Shown here: positions 33,401 to 36,042 of the stretch, piece by piece | Numbering within the stretch: the stretch's first letter is position 1 | Layout: every line of letters starts with the position of its first letter | Assembly (NCBI RefSeq): GCF_000003605.2 | Contig: NW_003140813.1 | Span: 612,976-649,017 of the forward strand | Origin: Saccoglossus kowalevskii | Taxonomy: Eukaryota; Hemichordata; Enteropneusta; Harrimaniidae | Direction of reading: 5' to 3' | Length of the DNA stretch: 36,042 bases | Translations under genes and position numbers: made by a program | Notes under the pieces: model-generated | What the model was told of the DNA's origin: nothing | The model's input: the letters and a program-made list of their open reading frames with translations, nothing else | Database searches by the model: none

Positions 33401-35213
33401 AAAAATAATCACATTTTCTCTACTCTCTGTTGTACCTGTGTTGCATGTTCTATACGCACACACAAGTACTTCCCTTCACTAATTTGACTATGTATTGTAC
33501 TTACCTTGTTGTTATCAAAGAGACCACTGACTGCAGCATGGTACATGATGTATTTACCATCATATGATTGTTTTCACTTACCTTGTTGTTGTCAAAGAGG
33601 CCACTGACTGCAGCAGGATACATGATGCATTTACCACCATATGATTGTTTTTACTTACCTTGTTGTTGTCAAAAAGGCCACTGACTGCAGCAGGATACAT
33701 GATGTATTTACCACCATATGATTTTTTTTACTTACCTTGTTGTTATCAAAAAGGCCACTGACTGCAGCAGGATACATGATGTATTTACCACCATATGATT
33801 GTTTTTACTTACCTTGTTGTTGTCAAAAAGGCCACTGACTGCAGCAGGATACATGATGTATTTACCACCATATGATTGTTTTCACTTACCTTGTTGTTAT
33901 CAAAGAAGCCACTGACTGCAGCATGGTACATGATGTATTTACCATCATATGATTGTTTTCACTTACCTTGTTGTTGTCAAAGAGGCCACTGACTGCAGCA
34001 TGGTACATGATGTATTTACCACCATATGATTGTTTTTACTTACCTTGTTGTTGTCAAAAAGGCCACTGACTGCAGCAGGATACATGATGTATTTACCACC
34101 ATATGATTGTTTTTACTTACCTTGTTGTTATCAAAGAAGCCACTGACTGCAGCATGGTACATGATGTATTTACCATCATATGATTGTTTTTACTTACCTT
34201 GTTGTTGTCAAAAAGGCCACTGACTGCAGCAGGATACATGATGTATTTACCACCATCGACATCATCAGGAGAACATTCCTTGGTATCTGGATCATGCTCA
34301 CTGCCAAAATTATGACCAAGTTCTATAAAAATGATATATAGTGTTATATTGGTGTTTCTGACCAGTGTGTGACATATTTGGTGATGTAAATACATTAGTA
34401 AAAGACATAAATTAACCTCTTCACCACCAGAATTCCTCGCCATAATTATTCTGTTTATATTCTCCAATATTTCTGGAAATGAGCCCTAATTTTGGAGCCA
34501 ACATACAAAATTTGTGTCACTTATCAGTTTTTACTCAAAAAATTTGGCTATTTTTGTCCCAATCTGAAGGAAATTTTAAGTGCAGACAATAAAAAGGACT
34601 ATTTTGCGAATTTGTGATGAAAAAAGGGAACTGGTGGTGAAAAGGTTAAACATGTATATCCAATAAGTAAGATTAAACACTGTAAAGAGGTTAATTATTC
34701 ACTGGGTTTTAATTTTGCTTATTTCGCTGACTGGAAAATGTGCTAAATTAAAACCCAGTGAATATGTAAAATTTAACATAGAACACATGATCTATATTAT
34801 AAAACTGTGAATTTAAAACCCACTGAATATGCCTGAAATGGTAAATCAGCGAATTTAAACCCAGTGAAAATTAGTCATTTTACAGTAAAAAGAAGCGAAC
34901 AAGCACAATAAACTGTGCTAACTACACTGAGTAGAAGAACCATGAAATGATGTATCAAACCATAACTCAATGAATGAGTGTATGAAAATCTAGAATGTGG
35001 TGACTATAAAATTCAAATGATAGTCAATATGCAAGTTTTCTTTGCAAAGGTTCTCCATACCATGCATTTTGTATCCTTGTGAACACTTTCATGCAGTTTA
35101 CTCACCGTGTGCAGTGACAAGATCAGCCTCTCGTGTCAGGATTCGTCGCCCCCAGTTGAGTGTTGTTGTCAGACCAGTATTTAAAAATAGTTTACCAGAG
35201 CTTGAATAATAAG
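24325..35213 (-). CDS. ADAM17: ADAM17/TACE-type metalloprotease, C-terminal eleven exons
   Basis: Eleven minus-strand exons join without a frame break: 35213-35106, 34322-34198, 33239-33170, 32088-31956, 29100-28936, 28469-28396, 27719-27577, 26735-26657, 26349-26261, 25593-25540, 24426-24325. They encode about 380 residues: end of the reprolysin catalytic domain ([11 protein letters not shown], Met-turn YIMYP), disintegrin domain, membrane-proximal cysteine-rich domain, juxtamembrane helix, one transmembrane segment and a cytoplasmic tail. ADAM17 is a membrane sheddase releasing growth factors, cytokines and receptors. It is ADAM17 rather than ADAM10 because of the HDPD after the zinc site, [13 protein letters not shown], the QDVVKRLW helix and the DNIVG...LVHYVDKK membrane region. 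The first half of the gene lies beyond the right edge. Oddities are a GC-AG intron, a ten-fold duplicated splice donor and a 51-residue tail, against about 130 in human. Confidence 0.95.
24427..25539 (-). other. ADAM17 last intron
   Basis: Contains the inverted-repeat element at 24680-25009. The rest is AT-rich without recognisable features. Confidence 0.7.
24680..25009 (-). mobile_element. MITE family A copy (about 330 bp, inverted orientation)
   Basis: The ends AATCCTTGGGGCGGA and (inverted) ATTCTCGGGGGCGGAGCT form terminal inverted repeats, and the interior is nearly the reverse complement of the element at 31281-31615. A frame on the minus strand reads [32 protein letters not shown] and PKYRFLRV, also present in the 31281 copy. 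Confidence 0.8.
25540..25593 (-). CDS. ADAM17: ADAM17 exon: start of cytoplasmic tail
   Basis: Reads [18 protein letters not shown], aligning with the human DKKLDKQYESLSLFHPSN. The acceptor TTTGCTAG is good. The donor ACC|GTAGGT is weaker; unspliced readthrough would stay open to about 25357 and give an alternative hydrophobic tail, so an isoform is possible. Confidence 0.85.
25647..26037. mobile_element. Tigger/pogo-like MITE (391 bp)
   Basis: Bounded by TA at both ends with related inverted ends: CAGTGACCCCCTCACTAAGT on the left and (inverted) CAGTAATCTCTCTCTCACGC on the right. The interior repeats the GTGACTTAYCGAGGG and CGTGACTTAC motifs typical of pogo/Tigger-type termini. It has no transposase and lies in the ADAM17 intron 25594-26260. 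Superfamily is inferred from TA flanks and motif style. Confidence 0.7.
26155..26238. repeat. Short foldback (inverted repeat)
   Basis: CTCCGATAG near 26165 is repeated inverted as CTATCGGAG near 26220, with GGGTTGA and GGGCCCAA nearby, making an imperfect hairpin inside an ADAM17 intron. The function is unknown. Confidence 0.45.
26261..26349 (-). CDS. ADAM17: ADAM17 exon: transmembrane segment
   Basis: Reads [10 protein letters not shown] followed by [20 protein letters not shown], one hydrophobic helix of about 20 residues matching human [20 protein letters not shown]. Acceptor CTAACAG and donor GTT|GTAAGT. It includes two cysteines (PCSC) that could be palmitoylated, which is inference. 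Confidence 0.94.
26657..26735 (-). CDS. ADAM17: ADAM17 exon: juxtamembrane helix
   Basis: Reads [18 protein letters not shown] then EDININKI. It matches human GKCEKRVQDVIERFWDFID and covers the amphipathic stalk helix (CANDIS) used for substrate and membrane recognition. The donor is ATT G|GTGAGT; G+TG makes Val where human has Gly. Confidence 0.92.
26736..27576 (-). other. ADAM17 intron, no features
   Basis: AT-rich intron between the membrane-proximal and juxtamembrane exons. Short open frames on both strands near 26740-26950 are intronic; no repeat family or exon was recognised. Confidence 0.65.
27577..27719 (-). CDS. ADAM17: ADAM17 exon: membrane-proximal domain
   Basis: Reads [33 protein letters not shown], matching the membrane-proximal domain. 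CYRCC keeps the CxxC pair corresponding to human CKVCC, where disulfide rearrangement controls shedding in the vertebrate enzyme. Bounded by TTTGCTAG and AAT|GTGAGC, ending in phase 0. Confidence 0.92.
27720..28395 (-). other. ADAM17 intron with a GC donor
   Basis: It starts with GC (GCAAGT, 28395-28390) and ends with AG before 27719, so it is a GC-AG intron. It carries MITE family B at 28026-28236. Confidence 0.8.
28026..28236 (+). mobile_element. MITE family B copy 1 (TACTGTAAAATG ends)
   Basis: The left end TACTGTAAAATGACTAATTT plus TCACTGGGTTT and the inverted right end TACTGTAAAATGGTTAATTA plus TTCACTGGGTTTT form terminal inverted repeats of about 38 bp, beginning and ending with TA. 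Internal motifs include TTCAGGCATATTCAGTGGG and CAGTCAGCGAAATAAGC. It is 211 bp with no coding capacity. The copy at 34678-34887 is in the opposite orientation. Confidence 0.85.
28396..28469 (-). CDS. ADAM17: ADAM17 exon with a GC splice donor
   Basis: A 74-bp exon reading [23 protein letters not shown], aligning to the human GKCKDGKCIPFCE region. It ends CAA G|GCAAGT. Only this GC donor preserves frame: G+AA forms the Glu that starts ESESCYRCC in the next exon, with the same number of residues between cysteines as human. The nearby GT (AA|GTGATA) would shift the frame. Confidence 0.88.
28640..28862 (+). mobile_element. piggyBac-like MITE copy 1
   Basis: The ends CCTTTTCACCACCAG and CTGGTGGTGAAAAGG are perfect 15-bp inverted repeats. 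The right flank is TTAA and the left flank TAAT, which could be a decayed TTAA. TTAA targets with CC-starting ends are typical of piggyBac elements. The interior (TTTCCAGAAATATTGGAGAA) is shared with the copy at 34416-34645 in inverted orientation. It lies in the 28470-28935 intron of ADAM17. Confidence 0.8.
28936..29100 (-). CDS. ADAM17: ADAM17 exon: disintegrin domain core
   Basis: Reads [35 protein letters not shown] and HSDCVD. Cysteine spacing and the CTGNSxxCP motif match ADAM17. There is no RGD in the disintegrin loop. The exon is bounded by TTTTTTAG and GAT GA|GTAAGT. Confidence 0.93.
29178..29413 (+). mobile_element. MITE family A copy, internally deleted
   Basis: Starts TATTCTCAGGGACGGAGCTA and shares CACATGTAGGGGTAATCTAT-type and AAAGTACAGTTTTCTG motifs with the full element at 31281-31615. 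About 40-80 bp is missing near the left, and the right inverted repeat is cut at GTCCGC. It sits in ADAM17 intron 29101-31955, next to the minisatellite. Confidence 0.7.
29438..30890. repeat. 1.45-kb AT-rich minisatellite (19/22/23-bp units)
   Basis: More than 60 units of GGTATTCTTATAGGAT plus a variable tail (TTT, TCTTGTT, TCCCTTT, TCCTTTT, TCTTTTT), giving 19- and 23-bp units in mixed order. From about 30435 the unit changes to AGTATTCTTATAGGATTCC (22/23 bp), with an ACAGG variant. GAATTC variants recur at about 29724, 29956, 30193 and 30262, and multi-unit blocks are repeated. Past the array (about 30913), GGAATCCTATAAG is an inverted fragment. It is in an ADAM17 intron. Confidence 0.97.
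30891..31280 (-). other. ADAM17 intron segment, no features
   Basis: Sequence between the minisatellite and the family A element, within intron 29101-31955. Nothing recognised apart from the inverted unit fragment noted with the array. Confidence 0.6.
31281..31615 (+). mobile_element. MITE family A, full copy (335 bp)
   Basis: CCAATCCTCGGGGGTGGA at the left and TCCGCCCCCGAGGATTGG at the right are 18-bp inverted repeats with one mismatch. The plus-strand frame (31322-31624) reads [30 protein letters not shown] and PKYRFLRV, the same as the inverted copy at 24680-25009. It is GC-richer than the surrounding intron. No transposase motif is present, so it is probably non-autonomous. Confidence 0.85.
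31696..31907. mobile_element. MITE with TACTGTAAAATAC ends, related to family B
   Basis: The left end TACTGTAAAATACTTTATTT and inverted right end TACTGTTAAATACTTAATTT continue into AGCTGGAATTAATTTT and GCTTGGAATTAATTTT, giving inverted repeats of about 40 bp. The 212-bp length and TACTGTWAAAT start match family B, but the interior differs. It is placed 49 bases from an ADAM17 exon. Confidence 0.75.
31956..32088 (-). CDS. ADAM17: ADAM17 exon: start of disintegrin domain
   Basis: Reads [17 protein letters not shown], then [14 protein letters not shown]: the CGNxxVExGEECD signature opening ADAM disintegrin domains. The acceptor is CATTTCAG and the donor TGT AG|GTCAGT; the split codon AG+T gives Ser (QCSD...), exactly as the family expects. 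Confidence 0.93.
32089..33169 (-). other. ADAM17 intron with two ACCGGT palindromes
   Basis: AT-rich intron. It contains the 12-bp palindromes ACTACCGGTAGT (about 32774) and TATACCGGTATA (about 32999). No exon or transposon recognised. Confidence 0.7.
33170..33239 (-). CDS. ADAM17: ADAM17 exon: end of catalytic domain
   Basis: After the acceptor TTTTACAG the exon reads [21 protein letters not shown] and ends ACC T|GTAAGT. It corresponds to the C-terminal catalytic helix (human MFSNCS...CF) with its two cysteines. The joined codon T+AT gives Tyr. Confidence 0.9.
33493..34256 (-). repeat. 77-bp tandem array of exon end plus splice donor (10 copies)
   Basis: The motif CTTACCTTGTTGTT (minus: AACAACAAG|GTAAG) recurs at 33500, 33577, 33654, 33731, 33808, 33885, 33962, 34039, 34116 and 34193, an exact 77-bp period. 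Each unit is 59 bp of ADAM17 exon end (coding [19 protein letters not shown]) and 18 bp of the following intron; the last copy is the real exon end. Units differ by a few substitutions: GTTATCAAAGAAGCC with CATGGTAC, versus GTTGTCAAAAAGGCC with CAGGATAC. Every copy keeps the AAG|GTAAGT donor. Since 77 is not a multiple of three, using a downstream donor shifts the frame, and two or more extra copies meet a TAA at 34117-34119. Confidence 0.97.
34198..34322 (-). CDS. ADAM17: ADAM17 exon: zinc-binding site and Met-turn
   Basis: Completes the split Glu codon and reads [33 protein letters not shown] and FDNNK, ending AAG|GTAAGT. The three zinc-ligand histidines and catalytic Glu are intact, so the enzyme should be active. 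The last 59 bases (34198-34256) plus 18 intron bases are repeated nine more times downstream. The 34198 donor is the one that joins correctly to the next exon. Confidence 0.95.
34416..34645 (-). mobile_element. piggyBac-like MITE copy 2, intact TTAA flanks
   Basis: TTAA lies at 34412-34415 and 34646-34649, exactly outside the ends CCTCTTCACCACCAG and CTGGTGGTGAAAAGG, which are inverted repeats with one mismatch. The interior is the reverse complement of the copy at 28640-28862 with divergence. It is in the ADAM17 intron between the two active-site exons. Confidence 0.85.
34678..34887 (-). mobile_element. MITE family B copy 2 (inverted orientation)
   Basis: Reverse-complement relative of 28026-28236: begins CACTGTAAAGAGGTTAATTA, has TCGCTGACTGGAAAATGTGC and ends CATTTTACAGTA. 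It is 210 bp, with no coding capacity, and starts about 30 bases from the piggyBac-like element at 34416-34645. Confidence 0.85.
35106..35213 (-). CDS. ADAM17: ADAM17 exon: catalytic domain up to the zinc site
   Basis: Reads [24 protein letters not shown] and ADLVTAH, matching the strand and helix leading into the ADAM17 active site. The intron falls after the first base of the catalytic Glu codon: CAC G|GTGAGT, then AA CTT in the next exon, so the HExxHxxGxxH motif is split between exons. The acceptor is TTTTTCAG. The exon begins with two bases of a split codon. Confidence 0.93.
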
Positions 35214-36042
35214 CTGAAAAAGGTGATACAATGACTGACATTGATGTATACTGGTATTTGCCAGACACTATATAAATCCAGTGGTCAGTCAATACCGGTA
35301 CTCATTTTTTAACACGTTATATGATAGAATACAACATCACTGAATACATTATCACCGTAAAGTTTGACATTCCATAGCTGGTTTGAATTTGTTTACTTTT
35401 ACAGTGATCAATGCTGCATTCTCGTTGAGTTAATTATAAGGATGATTCATATTTTTCTTGCGGTGTTTTTTTCTTTTTCAATGTATTCAATTTAAATGTG
35501 TTGGGAAATAGCATAATCATATTGCGCAAGTGAAAGAGGCTGGTGAGACTGTCACAACGCGTTTCATTAATGTTATTGCATTGCGCGTTGCATTGCGTTT
35601 GTTTTGTCATGTCTTACAACTGAAAATCCAAGCTGACTTTTGATTAGAAAACAGCTTAAATGTCAACAGAAAATGCAAAAGAAATGAATGGTTAACATGA
35701 ATTTCATAATGAATTAAAATATCTAGTTTGAAAGTAACTCTTATCGTTATTTTATTGGCAGTATAAATGTAGTTAATTAATTTTTTTTAATTAAGTTTTT
35801 TGTCATTACTGCTTATTATAAGTATAAATTTCACTTCATCAGATGCAGAATTATAAGTATGTAAATGGTGAACAAGAAATACACAAGTTTTCATTATATA
35901 ACAAATTTTTGTTATAATGCGTTTGTAACACATGTATGTACATGTAGTTCATCACATTTAAATTACCGAATGAAACAGACTTGTTTTGCCTTTCAAATTA
36001 AGCTCCTTTCTCCAGCCATTGCATCTACTTTTCAAAATACAA
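35214..36042 (-). other. ADAM17 intron running off the right edge
   Basis: AT-rich sequence upstream of the first visible exon. The expected preceding coding segment (the part before the YYS motif) is not found, so the next exon lies outside the window. A TACCGGTA palindrome is near 35293. Confidence 0.65.

Noticed and set aside
34117..34467. A 116-residue continuous protein including the zinc site and following sequence
   Set aside because: The frame runs from intron through the real exon 34198-34322 into the intron repeat; the accepted splice sites give the correct family alignment on both sides.
1..36042. tRNA, rRNA or other structured RNA genes
   Set aside because: No cloverleaf, box A/B pair or rRNA-like block was recognised by eye; a dedicated covariance-model scan would be needed to exclude small RNAs.

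Overview
The window looks like nuclear DNA of an invertebrate animal, probably marine. It is AT-rich, its genes are split into short exons with GT/AG (once GC/AG) junctions, and it is full of small inverted-repeat transposons and minisatellites. No bacterial, viral or organellar genes were seen. I cannot fix the phylum. HYR-CUB proteins and ADAM17 are widespread in animals, and the element at 19991-20504 resembles the bivalve 'pearl'/HINE type but is not proof of a mollusc.

Two genes can be read, both on the minus strand. At the left end (218-5566) is the internal part of a secreted or cell-surface protein with one CUB domain (two exons) followed by two hyalin-repeat (HYR) exons. All splice phases agree, and the gene continues past the left edge and probably upstream to the right. 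At the right end (24325-35213) are the last eleven coding exons of an ADAM17/TACE-type metalloprotease: zinc site, Met-turn, disintegrin domain, membrane-proximal domain, juxtamembrane helix, one transmembrane helix and a short cytoplasmic tail with a stop codon. Every junction keeps frame. Earlier exons (signal, prodomain, first half of the protease) lie past the right edge.

Between them, 5.6-20.9 kb has no firmly supported gene. It holds a 2-kb minisatellite of 30/36-bp units (6366-8431), a decayed Tx1/L1-like LINE fragment (11448-12345), a possible second RT scrap, a MITE, a HINE-like element with three internal tandem copies, and one candidate exon (16035-16157) resembling a uromodulin-type D8C domain.

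The most unusual feature is in the ADAM17 gene. The last 59 bp of the exon carrying the HExxHxxGxxH site, plus the first 18 bp of its intron, is repeated ten times at an exact 77-bp period, so the gene carries ten identical-looking splice donors in a row. The same gene shows a GC-AG intron, a 1.45-kb minisatellite, a shortened tail ending in a PDZ-ligand-like KETYL, a 52-bp repeat just after the stop codon, and introns populated by at least four MITE families.
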